A stretch of 64,000 nt of DNA from JBNKZU01 sp050301795 (GCA_050301795.1 JBNKZU010000013.1:67553-131552); one strand, 5' to 3'; positions 7,857 to 17,937 are shown, numbered from the stretch's first letter. Notes: generated from the sequence alone by a model not told the origin. Numbers and translations are program-made.

Positions 7857-8797
7857 ATAATCGGTTATTCATAAGTATGGGGATCTTGCTGTTTTGCTCT
7901 TCACTCTTTGCGGTTACACCTGTTAATTCAACAGAACAGAATGTCCAGATTGCAGGACTATTTCAACAAGATAGTGTGAGCCTTGATTCACAGAGTATTA
8001 GATCATCCAGTTTAGGGGTGGTGTACGAAAAAGAAGATCTATCATTTGTTGGAATCTTCACTCAGCATGATATGGATGCACCTTTGAAGTATGGTTATCC
8101 CAATCAATTCAAATCCATAGATATGCTTGTTGACGGTAAAAAGGATGACTACCACTATATTGGTATATTTAGAAGTGAGTCTGATCAACCTGTGAGCGGA
8201 GGACTAAGCACCTATCAAATTGGTACCGCGATAGGTTATGAAATTTCTCGTACTGAGAATATGTCAGTTGTCTTAGGTGGTGGCGTTGCCGTTGGCGACT
8301 TTGACATTGAAACTTCTGGTGGTAAAACCTGGCCTATCATTCCTGTTCCCTTAGTACGTATTAACTATGAATCAGAGCATCTGAACTCAAAGTTTGAGTT
8401 TCTCACCTCACCAAATTTCAGTTTCACTCTATTTCCTGATAAGCAGCTTCGTATGACGGGTGATATTAGGATTGATCAGTTTAGGGACAGTCGTGATGTC
8501 ATCTACGAACTGAATCTTGGTTACAGGTTTTTTCATGAAAAGTCTGAACATGGTGACTTCGCAGGGATATCAATTGGTATTAAAAACGATAGCATTGGTG
8601 AATTTACGCTTGCTGATACCAAAGGAGACGAGACATTCGAGGTACACTACAACTCACTCTTTGCAACACTGGATCTATCACTGATAAAGATAACCGCAGG
8701 ATACGCATTTAATGGTCGCCAGCTTTATCAGGGAGCGGTTAAAGAGACGATTGGTGATGGTAAATACTTTTCGGTTCAATGTGTACTCCCGCTATAA
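7853..8797 (+). CDS. Predicted outer-membrane beta-barrel protein, unknown
   Basis: 314 residues with an N-terminal signal peptide (MNNRLFISMGILLFCSSLFA, cleavage near 20-27). Alternating-pattern beta strands and tyrosine/phenylalanine-rich segments run to the C terminus, typical of an outer-membrane barrel. I do not recognise a named family. It is co-translated with the CPBP protease and under the TetR-type promoter, suggesting an envelope function induced by the regulator's ligand. Confidence 0.6.
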   Translation: MNNRLFISMGILLFCSSLFAVTPVNSTEQNVQIAGLFQQDSVSLDSQSIRSSSLGVVYEKEDLSFVGIFTQHDMDAPLKYGYPNQFKSIDMLVDGKKDDYHYIGIFRSESDQPVSGGLSTYQIGTAIGYEISRTENMSVVLGGGVAVGDFDIETSGGKTWPIIPVPLVRINYESEHLNSKFEFLTSPNFSFTLFPDKQLRMTGDIRIDQFRDSRDVIYELNLGYRFFHEKSEHGDFAGISIGIKNDSIGEFTLADTKGDETFEVHYNSLFATLDLSLIKITAGYAFNGRQLYQGAVKETIGDGKYFSVQCVLPL

Positions 8798-9122
8798 GTA
8801 CTGACGATTCTTATTACTGAGCCGTTTAGTGTGAACTCCCTGACCACTACGTTGGAAATGGTGATTTGGAGCAAAAAAGTATGCTCAAGATCCTTGTGCG
8901 TCTGAGGATTTCATTTTGCCAGTTATAAAATAGAGATAAATGGTTATCGATAAGAGTAGCAACAAAAAAAAATTCAAATAATCACAACCTTGATCACACA
9001 AACTCAGTGTTTCTATAGCCATTAGTTGCTTTGATAGCTGTTTATAACTATTGTATTGCACTTGCAGTCTATGGGCTTGTTACACCTTTACAATAATCAG
9101 CAGGCAAGGATCTATCCTTACG
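8798..9122. other. Intergenic region without recognisable gene
   Basis: This AT-rich gap of 325 bp lies between the beta-barrel gene and the response regulator. I see no ORF with coding character, no tRNA and no strong terminator. An in-frame ATG at 9051 would lengthen the response regulator by 24 residues, but that segment lacks receiver-domain character. Confidence 0.6.
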
Positions 9123-11411
9123 ATGAGCACTACAATTTTAGTTGTAGATGATGAAAGTCTTTTCAGAGACAGCATTCGTTTCTTTCTGGAAGATTATGAC
9201 TTTCAGATCGAAGAAGCTGAAAATGGCCGTATTGGCATCCAAAAGATTCTCGATATCAAACCGGATTTGGTATTAATTGATCTTCATATGCCCGAAATGA
9301 CAGGACTGGATGTTCTGCAATGGGTTTCTGAGAATGTACCTGACTTACCAATAATTATTATCTCTGGTGCCGGGGTAATTCACGATGTTGCCGAAGCACT
9401 CAGAAGAGGAGCTTGGGACTATATCTTTAAGCCGATCGAGGATCTTTCGGTTCTCAAGTATTCCATTGATAAAGTGCTGGAGCGTTCAGAGCTTATTGAG
9501 AATAAACGCCATTATCAACAACAGCTTGAAGATGAAGTAAAAGTTCGCACACATGATCTTGAGTTGGCAAATCTGGAGATGCAGAAAAAGCAGGAGAAAA
9601 TACTCCGTTCCAGAGTAGAGGAGAGGGTGCTTGGAGAGCTGCTACAGTTAGCACTACAAATCAGTAATCAGTCGAAGTTTCTGAATAAGGCGCTAACTAT
9701 TTTGACCGAAAAGCTGTTGCCGTGGCATGGTGTTGAAGAAGGCATTCTTTATCAGTTTGAGGGTATAGGCAATCATAAAAATTGGGAAATCACAGCAACA
9801 ACAATAAACGAAAAGTCTGAGCTTTATAAAACGGCGTCGTTTGTTAGCCGACTTGAAGAAAAGCTGGCCTCGCTCTCATCAGAGCCTTTTTTCTCCCGCT
9901 ATTATGATCAGCCCTTTCTCGGAATTCCTGTTATTCATGGTGAAAAGATCTTTGCAGTTTATGTGCTGTTTTTAAAAAAAGATATTGACGAAAAAGAGGT
10001 GTTAATCACCAACTTCTTTTATCGGATCACCGATATTCTGCACATGAGTATTAAAAAGTATGAGAATGAGCGTCAGATCCAGTTTCTTGCCTTCCATGAC
10101 ATTTTAACAGGGTTGGCTAATAGAGAACTGCTGATGGATCGTCTCGAACAGACGCTTTTTGCATTAGAGCGAAATAACTGGACGGGAATCCTACTGTTTA
10201 TTGACCTTGATCGCTTTAAATATCTCAACGATTCTCTTGGTCATGATATTGGCGATTCACTGCTCAAACAGGTCGCGGTGCGTTTGAAATCACTGGTTAG
10301 GAAAGATGATTTTATTGCACGTTCTGGCGGAGATGAGTTTGTTATTCTGCTGACTGAAAATAAAAAAGAGTTAACCCGTATTCTTGGTGACATTCAGGAG
10401 ATCGCTGAGAATATTCTATCAACACTTCGTCAATCGTATGTGCTTGAAGGTCACGATTACTATCTGACGTGTAGTATTGGCATCAGTGTGTTTGAAGATA
10501 ATAGTGAGTCAGCGGTTGACCTTCTGAAACATGCAGATGCTGCGATGTATAAAGCAAAAGCCGACGGTGGTAATCAGTCGCGTTTTTATCATCCTGAAAT
10601 GCAAGAGGCCGCTGATACAATGCTTTCACTTGAGAAAGATCTGCGTATTGCAATCAGGAATCAACAGTTTCATGTCAACTATCAGCCACAGGTGAGTATT
10701 GTTGATAATACAATTATTGGCGCTGAGGCACTGATCCGTTGGCAGCATCCTGTACGAGGTTATGTAAAACCTTCACAATTTATTTCGGTTGCAGAAGATA
10801 CCGGAATGATTCTTGCCATTGGTGAGTGGGTTTTGGAGGAGGTTTTTGCTCAGACTCAAAAATGGTTGAAGATGGATAGCGACGGGGCGTTTAGAGGTGT
10901 CGCTATTAATATCAGCACAACCCAATTTCGTCAGCCCGATTTTGTCGACCAAGTTATTGAGCAAATGCGATCCTTCTCGATTCCTCATGGATTTATCAAA
11001 TTTGAGATTACTGAAAACAATCTGATTGAAAATATTGAAGAGATTATCGGAAAGATGAATCAGCTCAAAGCGGCAGGCATTATCTTTTCGATTGATGATT
11101 TTGGTACCGGTTACTCTTCATTGAGCTATTTAAAACGACTTCCGCTTGATCAGTTAAAGATCGACCAAAGTTTTGTCTGTGACATTATCAGTGATAAAAA
11201 CGATGCCGCGATTGTTGAAACAATCATCTCAATGGGAAGACACTTAAATATGGATGTTATTGCTGAGGGTGTTGAAGATCAGGAGACACTTCAACGGTTA
11301 GCTGAGTTAGGTTGCACCAGCTATCAAGGATTTCTCTTTAGCAAGGCAGTTGGTGCATCCGAATTTGAACAACTGTTAGTTAACGGCAAGGGTGCTGATC
11401 ATGGCCGTTAA
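9123..11411 (+). CDS. Response regulator with REC, GAF-like, GGDEF and EAL domains
   Basis: 762 residues from the ATG at 9123, which starts MSTTILVVDDE as receiver domains do. Order: REC (phospho-acceptor Asp53 in LIDLHMP), a helical linker, a GAF-like region (~180-320), GGDEF near residue 330-490 with an intact GGDEF motif at ~400, and EAL near 510-750 with EAL and DDFGTGYSSLSYL motifs intact. It could therefore both make and degrade cyclic di-GMP. It overlaps the following kinase gene by 11 bp and is probably its output partner. The gene opens the sensory/uptake island. Confidence 0.92.
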   Translation: MSTTILVVDDESLFRDSIRFFLEDYDFQIEEAENGRIGIQKILDIKPDLVLIDLHMPEMTGLDVLQWVSENVPDLPIIIISGAGVIHDVAEALRRGAWDYIFKPIEDLSVLKYSIDKVLERSELIENKRHYQQQLEDEVKVRTHDLELANLEMQKKQEKILRSRVEERVLGELLQLALQISNQSKFLNKALTILTEKLLPWHGVEEGILYQFEGIGNHKNWEITATTINEKSELYKTASFVSRLEEKLASLSSEPFFSRYYDQPFLGIPVIHGEKIFAVYVLFLKKDIDEKEVLITNFFYRITDILHMSIKKYENERQIQFLAFHDILTGLANRELLMDRLEQTLFALERNNWTGILLFIDLDRFKYLNDSLGHDIGDSLLKQVAVRLKSLVRKDDFIARSGGDEFVILLTENKKELTRILGDIQEIAENILSTLRQSYVLEGHDYYLTCSIGISVFEDNSESAVDLLKHADAAMYKAKADGGNQSRFYHPEMQEAADTMLSLEKDLRIAIRNQQFHVNYQPQVSIVDNTIIGAEALIRWQHPVRGYVKPSQFISVAEDTGMILAIGEWVLEEVFAQTQKWLKMDSDGAFRGVAINISTTQFRQPDFVDQVIEQMRSFSIPHGFIKFEITENNLIENIEEIIGKMNQLKAAGIIFSIDDFGTGYSSLSYLKRLPLDQLKIDQSFVCDIISDKNDAAIVETIISMGRHLNMDVIAEGVEDQETLQRLAELGCTSYQGFLFSKAVGASEFEQLLVNGKGADHGR

Positions 11412-13083
11412 TAATCGTATTCTCATCATTGATGACGATCAGGCTATCTGGGAGTCTTATCAGGCTGTACTCAATAATAAGGGTGATACCGAGAGTGCAG
11501 TGAATACGCTTGAGTCATTATTGGTGGCGGAAGAAGAGAGACATTCCGCGTTTAGTGCAGATTATGAATTAACCTTTGCAAGACAAGGGCAGGAAGGTTT
11601 TGAAAAAGTAAAGGAAGCGGATGAAAACGGCACTCCATTTGCGGTGGCCTTTATTGATGTGCGTATGCCTCCTGGGTGGAATGGTGTGGATACCTCGATC
11701 GCGATCCGTGAGATTAATCGTGATATCGAGATCGTCATTGTCACTGCCTTTGCTGATGTCTCACGTCGAGAGATGGTTGAAAAGATCGCTCAGCCCGACA
11801 AGTTACTCTATCTACGAAAACCATTTGATGCCGATGAGCTTGGCCAAATCGCACTACAACTCACTACCAAATGGGGCTTGGCAGATGAGCAGCGAAGGCA
11901 ACATAAACATATTGAATCGCTGCTGAATGAACTCCAACATACCCGTAACTATTTAGATAGCATTATTAACTCTATTCAGTCGATTGTGATTGGAGTCTCC
12001 TACGAAAACACCATTGTTCATTGGAATCATGTTGCCGGGAAGACAATCGGCAGGAGTGAGTCAGAGGCACTTGGTCAGAATATTCAGGAATTAATCCCTG
12101 AATTACCGTCACTCGAAGAGATCACAAATAAAGCGTTGCAAACACATCAGGTTCAACACCTTAATAAACTGGTGATCAGTTTCAATGGCGGTGAGGAGAG
12201 GCAGTATGAGGTATATGTCTACCCATTAATCTCGGATGATCGCAAGGGTGCCGTTATTCGCATCGACGACATTACCGAACGTGCTCGCCTTGAAGAGATC
12301 ATGATTCAGTCCGATAAAATGTTAACAGTGGGCGGACTGGCCGCTGGTATGGCTCATGAGATCAACACACCGTTAGGCAGCATTCTGCAAAGCGCTCAGG
12401 TTATTGAACAACGGCTTGATCATCATAACCCCAAAAATATTGATGTTGCGAAAAACTGCGGCCTTAACCTGGAGCGACTTAATTGCTATTTACAGGAGCG
12501 AGAAGTTTTTAAGCTTTTAAGCAGTATTCGTGATAGTGGAGGGAGAACCTCAAAAATTGTTAAAAGCATGTTGAGTTTTAGTCATCAATCAACATCACCA
12601 AGACCAATACAGATCAATGAGTTGATCGATGAAGCGTTAGAGTTATCCAAAAGTGATTATGAGCTAAAGAAGCGTTATCGATTTGCTGACATTAAAGTTG
12701 AACGTAACTATGCCGAGGATCTTCCGGTTATTACGATCGATAGAACCAAGATGGAGCAGGTTTTTCTAAATCTTATTAAAAATGCTGCACAAGCGATGGT
12801 TGACTGTGGTGATGAGCGTACCCCCATTATTACCGTGGACACTACTTTTGATCTAAATAACCTCTATATAGAGATTGGTGATAATGGCGTTGGAATCGAT
12901 AGTGAAACAGTAAAACGAATCTTTGATCCGTTTTTTACGACTAAAGAGATCGGTTCTGGAACTGGCTTAGGGCTTTCACTGGCCTATTTCATTATTAACC
13001 AACAGCATCATGGATTGATTGAAGTTAATTCAGAGTTGGGTATTGGCTCATCCTTCAAAATCACACTTCCACGTCGTTCCTGA
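11401..13083 (+). CDS. REC-PAS hybrid histidine kinase
   Basis: 560 residues from the ATG at 11401; a GTG three codons upstream is also in frame. Order: N-terminal receiver domain with Asp86 (AFIDVRMPPGWNG), PAS domain (~185-290), HisKA with His319 in AGMAHEINTPLGS, then HATPase_c with N-box NLIKNAAQAM, G1 DNGVGID and G2 GTGLGLSL. It has no transmembrane segment, so it is cytoplasmic and must receive its signal through its receiver or PAS domain. It is coupled to the cyclic-di-GMP regulator just upstream. The receiver has a long insertion between the first acidic residues and the phospho-acceptor. Confidence 0.92.
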   Translation: MAVNNRILIIDDDQAIWESYQAVLNNKGDTESAVNTLESLLVAEEERHSAFSADYELTFARQGQEGFEKVKEADENGTPFAVAFIDVRMPPGWNGVDTSIAIREINRDIEIVIVTAFADVSRREMVEKIAQPDKLLYLRKPFDADELGQIALQLTTKWGLADEQRRQHKHIESLLNELQHTRNYLDSIINSIQSIVIGVSYENTIVHWNHVAGKTIGRSESEALGQNIQELIPELPSLEEITNKALQTHQVQHLNKLVISFNGGEERQYEVYVYPLISDDRKGAVIRIDDITERARLEEIMIQSDKMLTVGGLAAGMAHEINTPLGSILQSAQVIEQRLDHHNPKNIDVAKNCGLNLERLNCYLQEREVFKLLSSIRDSGGRTSKIVKSMLSFSHQSTSPRPIQINELIDEALELSKSDYELKKRYRFADIKVERNYAEDLPVITIDRTKMEQVFLNLIKNAAQAMVDCGDERTPIITVDTTFDLNNLYIEIGDNGVGIDSETVKRIFDPFFTTKEIGSGTGLGLSLAYFIINQQHHGLIEVNSELGIGSSFKITLPRRS

Positions 13084-13148
13084 ACTATTTTTGTATCAAT
13101 AGGCTATTGATTTTTAAGAAAATCATCCAAATGCGTCTGAAGAAAAAG

Positions 13149-13177
13149 TTGACACATTACTGATTGTATTTAAGTAT
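13149..13177 (+). promoter_or_regulatory. Possible promoter of the solute-binding/TonB/citrate-synthase-like genes
   Basis: A consensus -35 TTGACA at 13149-13154 is followed by the AT-rich TAAGTATAAC, giving a -10 at 16-17 bp spacing (TAAGTA or AAGTAT) or TATAAC at 20 bp. It lies in the 142-bp gap, the only sizeable one inside the 9.1-19.2 kb island. The leader contains TGTGCGGCAACGCC (13197-13210), which also occurs at 5155-5168. Confidence 0.4.
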
Positions 13178-13225
13178 AACTCCATTGTGCACTCTTGTGC
13201 GGCAACGCCTGAATAAGAGAACTAA

Positions 13226-14119
13226 TTGACTGAAAATAATAACAAGAAATGTATAGCTCCCAAATCTGGACTAAGGATATTGGCCGCTAATTATAGTGGT
13301 TGTTTTTCGATGTCTGCGTTACGCTCAATCATGGTTCTATTCTCTTCAATCCTGATGGTTTTGATGTTAACAACACCATCTTTTGGAATTGCCTCGGTTC
13401 AGTCTGAGCTGTACTTTTTTTATCCTGATTCCTACCACAACAATCTTTCACGTCTGAAAAGAGATGCAGATATCTTTTTTAGAAAAGAGAAATATAGTAT
13501 TCGGTTCCAACCCTTTCTCCATTTGAGTGATTTTGAAAAAGAGGTGAAAACCAAAAAGCCAGCATTTCTGTTCGTGCCATATTGGTATTATCAGCAAAAT
13601 AGAGAGAGTCTTGGGCTTGTACCGATCTTAAAACCAATACAGAAGGGTAAGGATAGTTATCAAAAATTCCTGGTCATTCGCAAGGAGAACGATCTTTCCG
13701 TCGGTGCAATAAAGGAACATACGCTGGCGATGACTGCTAGGGGCGGTGGACAGGATGCCACACTAAGAGACTTTCTGCCTGAGGATGTTTTAAATTCCCT
13801 TTCCGGTATGCAGATTATCTATACCAGCAAAGACGCTGATGCACTATTTGCAGTGGCGCTAAAGCAGGTCGATGCCGCCATTGTTGCCGAATCGACGCTG
13901 GATAAGATTAAAACCATTAATAATCGTTTAACAAAGCATATTAAAGTAACCGCAAAATCAAACGCGATTAATTTGCCGGTTCTTTGTTATATCGATGGTG
14001 TTGCTGATCAATCTGAGATTAATCGTTTAAGGAACATTATGCTAAATGACCAAGGAGATGATGGATATGGTTTGGCATCTAAGCTTCAGTTTAATAAGTG
14101 GGTGAGTGTCGATGAATAG
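13226..14119 (+). CDS. PhnD-like periplasmic solute-binding protein
   Basis: 297 residues from a TTG at 13226 that is preceded by AAGAGA. Alternatively an ATG at 13310 gives a conventional signal peptide (MSALRSIMVLFSSILMVLMLTTPSFG). The mature part resembles phosphate/phosphonate-type binding proteins: YFFYPDSYHNN, PAFLFVPYWYY, then TARGGGQDATLRDFLP and AALKQVDAAIVAES. The ligand is unknown. No permease or ATPase gene lies nearby, so it may act as a ligand sensor or feed another transporter. It overlaps the next gene by 8 bp. Confidence 0.7.
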   Translation: MTENNNKKCIAPKSGLRILAANYSGCFSMSALRSIMVLFSSILMVLMLTTPSFGIASVQSELYFFYPDSYHNNLSRLKRDADIFFRKEKYSIRFQPFLHLSDFEKEVKTKKPAFLFVPYWYYQQNRESLGLVPILKPIQKGKDSYQKFLVIRKENDLSVGAIKEHTLAMTARGGGQDATLRDFLPEDVLNSLSGMQIIYTSKDADALFAVALKQVDAAIVAESTLDKIKTINNRLTKHIKVTAKSNAINLPVLCYIDGVADQSEINRLRNIMLNDQGDDGYGLASKLQFNKWVSVDE

Positions 14120-15038
14120 ATTCTTATCCCTTTTATTTACTGGATGGCTCTTATTTTCAAGTGTAGCTGTTGGTGGAGAGCAGCCTATTGCTATTCTGTT
14201 AAGTGACTCAGTCAGGGCGTATGAAGATACGGCAGATCTTTTTGAGTCGTCTGTTGAGACTCCTATCGTTCGATTTAATCTTCAAGGCGATATTCGCAAA
14301 GACCCAGATCTCAAGATGCGCTTATTTGATGCAAAACCACGGTTGATCCTGGCATTGGGAGCCAAAGCCGCATTTGTTGCAAAGTTTTGGACCAGAGAAC
14401 AACAGGATATTCCTGTGGTTTTTGCGATGGTACTGAACTGGTCAAAATATAATCTGCTATCAGGGCAGACGAATGTGACAGGTATTGCATCAGAAACAGC
14501 GCCCGGGAATCAGTTCACCAGCTTGGCTCTGTTTGCTCCTAACATAAAACGTATTGGTGTGATCTATAGCAAGAAGCAGTCAAAACAAATCATAGATGAT
14601 GCTAAAGAGGTCGCCAAAGATCTTGGTTATGAATTACTCACTCAAGAGATTTCAGAACCCAATGAACTCCAGGGGGCATTTAGGCAGTTGTCACGTCGTG
14701 TTGATGCTTTCTGGATTTTGAATGACCCAGTGACCTACACCGTAGAGAACATGGCGTGGATGAATCGATACTGTATCCAGTATCAGATCATCTGTATTGG
14801 ACAGTCTGAAAATGCGGCGCGGCTAGGTCTTATGTTATCTGTCTCGCCTGATCCGAAGAATATTGGATTACAAGCGGCAGGGCTTGCCAGAAGTATATTA
14901 AATGGTAAAAATCCTGAGACATTTGGAGCGATGCCTCCTATCGCAAATGAGATTTTAGTTAATATCAAAACAGCAAGGAAAATAGGTCTAACGATAAGTC
15001 AGTCAGCTCTGGACATCGCTACTGAAGTAATTGAATAA
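14112..15038 (+). CDS. ABC-type (TrpX/DUF534-like) solute-binding protein
   Basis: 308 residues from the ATG at 14112 with a clear signal peptide (MNRFLSLLFTGWLLFSSVAVGG). The body shows the PF04392-type pattern: ILALGAKAAFVAKFW, IPVVFAMVLNWSKYNLL, TGIASETAPGNQFTSLALFAPNIKRIGVIYSKKQSK, and an interdomain segment VDAFWILNDP. These are two-lobed periplasmic binding proteins often associated with aromatic amino acids or small organic ligands. As with its neighbour, no cognate permease/ATPase is present. It lies 10 bp before the TonB receptor gene. Confidence 0.8.
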   Translation: MNRFLSLLFTGWLLFSSVAVGGEQPIAILLSDSVRAYEDTADLFESSVETPIVRFNLQGDIRKDPDLKMRLFDAKPRLILALGAKAAFVAKFWTREQQDIPVVFAMVLNWSKYNLLSGQTNVTGIASETAPGNQFTSLALFAPNIKRIGVIYSKKQSKQIIDDAKEVAKDLGYELLTQEISEPNELQGAFRQLSRRVDAFWILNDPVTYTVENMAWMNRYCIQYQIICIGQSENAARLGLMLSVSPDPKNIGLQAAGLARSILNGKNPETFGAMPPIANEILVNIKTARKIGLTISQSALDIATEVIE

Positions 15039-15048
15039 GGTGATCTAA

Positions 15049-17115
15049 ATGACTTTTAGAAAGGCAAATAGACAGTTTCCTCTATCTAAGTTTTATCAAA
15101 TGGTTGCATTCTTATCATTTCCTTTGGTTATGCAACCAGCTTTTGCCAAGGAGTGGGCGATTGAGAATGCGTTTGAGTCACTTTTTGGTACGGGTGTACA
15201 GGAAGAGGATTTCTATCGCACTGACAGAGAGTTACTCACCGCAACTAAACACCTGATGCAGGTAAAGGATGCGCCAGCTATCGCATCGGTCTTTACCGCA
15301 GAGGATATCCAGATTATGGGTGCGCGTAATCTGATAGATGTTTTACAACATATTCCTGGAATTAATGTTGGTCAGAACTTCTATTCGCTGTATGAAATCG
15401 AAGTGCGGGGATTGGTTAATGCCCGTAACAGCAAGGTGAAGCTGTTAATTGATGGACATGAAATATCAGGAGCGCTATTTGGTGATGCAGCTTGGATATA
15501 CGAGACGCTTTCACTGGACAGTGTAGAGCGTATTGAGGTGATCCGTGGCCCCGGTTCAGCGCTCTATGGTGCTAATGCATTTAGCGGGATCATCAATGTG
15601 GTCACAAAAACCGGATGGGAGACCAATGGTACAGTGGCTCACGTTAGTGCTGGCTCGTTTAATACTCAACGCGCCAGCGTTGTCCACGGAAAAAGATATG
15701 ATGATGTTGATCTGCTGGCATCCGTCGCTTGGAATAAAACAGATGGACACCAGTCATACGTACCTTCAGATGCCTTTTCTAATTCCGGTAATACCGATGA
15801 CTGGGCAAAAAGTCTGGATGCAGCGCTAAAGGTCGGTTGGAATGGTTTTGTTATCAATTCTCACTACTTCCATCGTAGAAATGGTGCCTATATTGGTGTG
15901 GGAAAAGCACTTAGTGATTCACTGATTGAAACAGATGCCTTTTATATTGATTTGAATTGGACAAAATCGTTATCGGAGCAGTGGGAAGTCAATCTCAAAA
16001 CCTATGTCGACTTTATGGATTTCACCTTTAACTGGCAGATAATGCCCAATGCCGCTTATACCACTGGTTATATGCTTGGGACTCCACACTGGCGTAACGA
16101 TAAATATGGCATAGAGCTTGGTACAAACTATCAGTTAAGTGAAAGCAACATGCTAACCTCGGGGATCACCTGGCAGTATGATAATCAGCATGATGTAACC
16201 CATTATGCCAACTTTGTTCCACAGACATATGCTCCTCTAGCTTCATATCAAAATGTAACGGCAACAGGTAATTGGAACCAAAATGCCTCACGCAGAACAT
16301 TGGCACTCTTTATTCAGGATGAATGGCAGATTACAGATAAAACCAGGCTAACGGTTGGTGGAAGAACGGACGATTTCAATGACATTGGTAAAGTCTTTAA
16401 TCCACGCCTGGGTATCGTCTGGAATAAATCTGACAACATGGATCTAAAGCTGCTCTATGGAACAGCATTTCGTGCCCCAAACTTTGAAGAACAGCTCTCT
16501 ATTAACAATCCTGCTGCGATAGGTAATACAGCGCTTGTGGCAGAAGAGATGAAGACCTATGAAATCAGTATCGGTTATAGACCGTTTAGGGGGCTGGAAA
16601 CAAATACTGTTTTGTATCGTAATAAGTTCAGTAACCGCATTGAGCTTGATGAAACGCTCTCACCGCCACAGTTTGTGAATGTGGGTGATACCACGGTAAC
16701 AGGTGTCGAGTTTGAGATGCAGTACCACTTTAGTAACTCTGAGTTTTATGCCGATTTCTACCGTCAGAATCCAGTGGATGATAGTACTGGTGATGCTGTG
16801 GCTGATGTCCCGGGTGTTGGCGCAGATGCGGGCGTTAATCTCTGGAGTAGCAATTATAAGGGAAATGTCCATGTTCAATATGTTGGTCCAAGACCACGGA
16901 ATGCGGCCGATACCCGAACAGACCATGAAGGTTATACGGTTGTGAATAGTAGCCTGACACTGTTGAATCCGATAAAAAATATGGAGATCCGTGCAGGTAT
17001 TTACAATCTTTTAGATAAACAATATACCTATCCAGCACCAGCAAATACGATTAGTGGTGACTATCCTGCCGCAGGTAGAGTGCTGATGTTGGATTTAAGT
17101 TACCGTCTAAACTAA
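15049..17115 (+). CDS. TonB-dependent outer-membrane receptor
   Basis: 688 residues. A signal sequence ends near residue 34 (QPAFA). It is followed by a plug domain (SVFTAEDIQIMGARNLIDVLQHIPGINV, then RGPGSALYGANAFSGIINVVTK) and a ~22-strand barrel ending in the aromatic C terminus LMLDLSYRLN. It imports a scarce ligand across the outer membrane using TonB energy. The two preceding periplasmic binding proteins suggest the same ligand. The stop codon overlaps the start of the citrate-synthase-like gene by 1 bp. Confidence 0.93.
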   Translation: MTFRKANRQFPLSKFYQMVAFLSFPLVMQPAFAKEWAIENAFESLFGTGVQEEDFYRTDRELLTATKHLMQVKDAPAIASVFTAEDIQIMGARNLIDVLQHIPGINVGQNFYSLYEIEVRGLVNARNSKVKLLIDGHEISGALFGDAAWIYETLSLDSVERIEVIRGPGSALYGANAFSGIINVVTKTGWETNGTVAHVSAGSFNTQRASVVHGKRYDDVDLLASVAWNKTDGHQSYVPSDAFSNSGNTDDWAKSLDAALKVGWNGFVINSHYFHRRNGAYIGVGKALSDSLIETDAFYIDLNWTKSLSEQWEVNLKTYVDFMDFTFNWQIMPNAAYTTGYMLGTPHWRNDKYGIELGTNYQLSESNMLTSGITWQYDNQHDVTHYANFVPQTYAPLASYQNVTATGNWNQNASRRTLALFIQDEWQITDKTRLTVGGRTDDFNDIGKVFNPRLGIVWNKSDNMDLKLLYGTAFRAPNFEEQLSINNPAAIGNTALVAEEMKTYEISIGYRPFRGLETNTVLYRNKFSNRIELDETLSPPQFVNVGDTTVTGVEFEMQYHFSNSEFYADFYRQNPVDDSTGDAVADVPGVGADAGVNLWSSNYKGNVHVQYVGPRPRNAADTRTDHEGYTVVNSSLTLLNPIKNMEIRAGIYNLLDKQYTYPAPANTISGDYPAAGRVLMLDLSYRLN

Positions 17116-17933
17116 TGTCCGCAGACAATACAAGCCGTCCGGTTACGGAACGAATAAAAACTACGATTTGGAAGGATGAAATTGCCGATAATGGTCAGCC
17201 GCGCTCACTATGTCATGGCTACGATTATTTCGGAGCACTTGCCGGAAGATATAGTTGGTCTGAACTCTGTTATCTGTTAATCAAAGGAGAGCTACCAAAT
17301 CGATCGCAGATCGATCTTCTAAATATTGCTATGAGTGCTGTTATCAATCCAGGCCCCAAACACTGGGCAACCCAGGCGGCAATGACAACAGCTGTAACCA
17401 AAACAACCGTAGGAAACACACTGCTTTCAGGTTTAAGTGTACTTCAAGGACGATACGATGGCGCACTGGCGATTGAAGCATCAATGTCGATGTTAAAAGC
17501 AGCTGTTGAGGATAATCTAAAAGCGAACGATCTGATTAAACAATACCCTGATCTTCCTGGGTATGACCTGCCGTATGGCAAAAAAGATTTTCGTGTTAAT
17601 GATATCTATCGCGTGCTTCAATCACACAATCATCAAGGTAGATACACCCTCTATGCTCTGAAGCTCGATGAGCAACTATCTCAGATACCAAAGCAACCAT
17701 CACTGACTTTAACAGGACTATTTGCTGCAATGATGCTTGATCTCGAATTCTCAGTAGAAGAGGGGCATGGACTGTTTCTGATTGCTGCAACACCCGGGTT
17801 AATTGCACACGCCCTGGAGCAGTTAAAAGGCAATTGGAACGACTATCCGTTTTATGATGCGCCGGAGTATTCTGGTGTTCGTGATCGTCAACTGGAACCA
17901 GAGGCATATGCCTACCCTGAGATCAAAGAGTGA
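17115..17933 (+). CDS. Short citrate-synthase-superfamily protein, catalytic residues apparently lost
   Basis: 272 residues, much shorter than citrate synthase (~370-430). Superfamily features remain: CHGYDYFGALAGRYSWSELCYLLIKGELP, NPGPKHWATQAAM, and a late LTGLFAAMMLDLEFS helix. By eye, the three catalytic positions differ from active enzymes. HGGA becomes YDGA (114-117). PGYGHxVYxxxDPR becomes PGYDLPYGKKDFR (148-160). The PNVDFYSG aspartate is absent. The start ATG overlaps the TonB gene stop. It sits 4 bp before a second such gene, suggesting a hetero-oligomer. Function unknown; a binding or regulatory role is possible. Confidence 0.65.
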   Translation: MSADNTSRPVTERIKTTIWKDEIADNGQPRSLCHGYDYFGALAGRYSWSELCYLLIKGELPNRSQIDLLNIAMSAVINPGPKHWATQAAMTTAVTKTTVGNTLLSGLSVLQGRYDGALAIEASMSMLKAAVEDNLKANDLIKQYPDLPGYDLPYGKKDFRVNDIYRVLQSHNHQGRYTLYALKLDEQLSQIPKQPSLTLTGLFAAMMLDLEFSVEEGHGLFLIAATPGLIAHALEQLKGNWNDYPFYDAPEYSGVRDRQLEPEAYAYPEIKE

Positions 17934-17937
17934 TGCG

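Noticed and set aside
9051..9122. Upstream ATG extending the response regulator by 24 residues
   Set aside because: The extension is cysteine/aromatic-rich and unlike receiver domains; the ATG at 9123 gives the usual start just before the first acidic residues.
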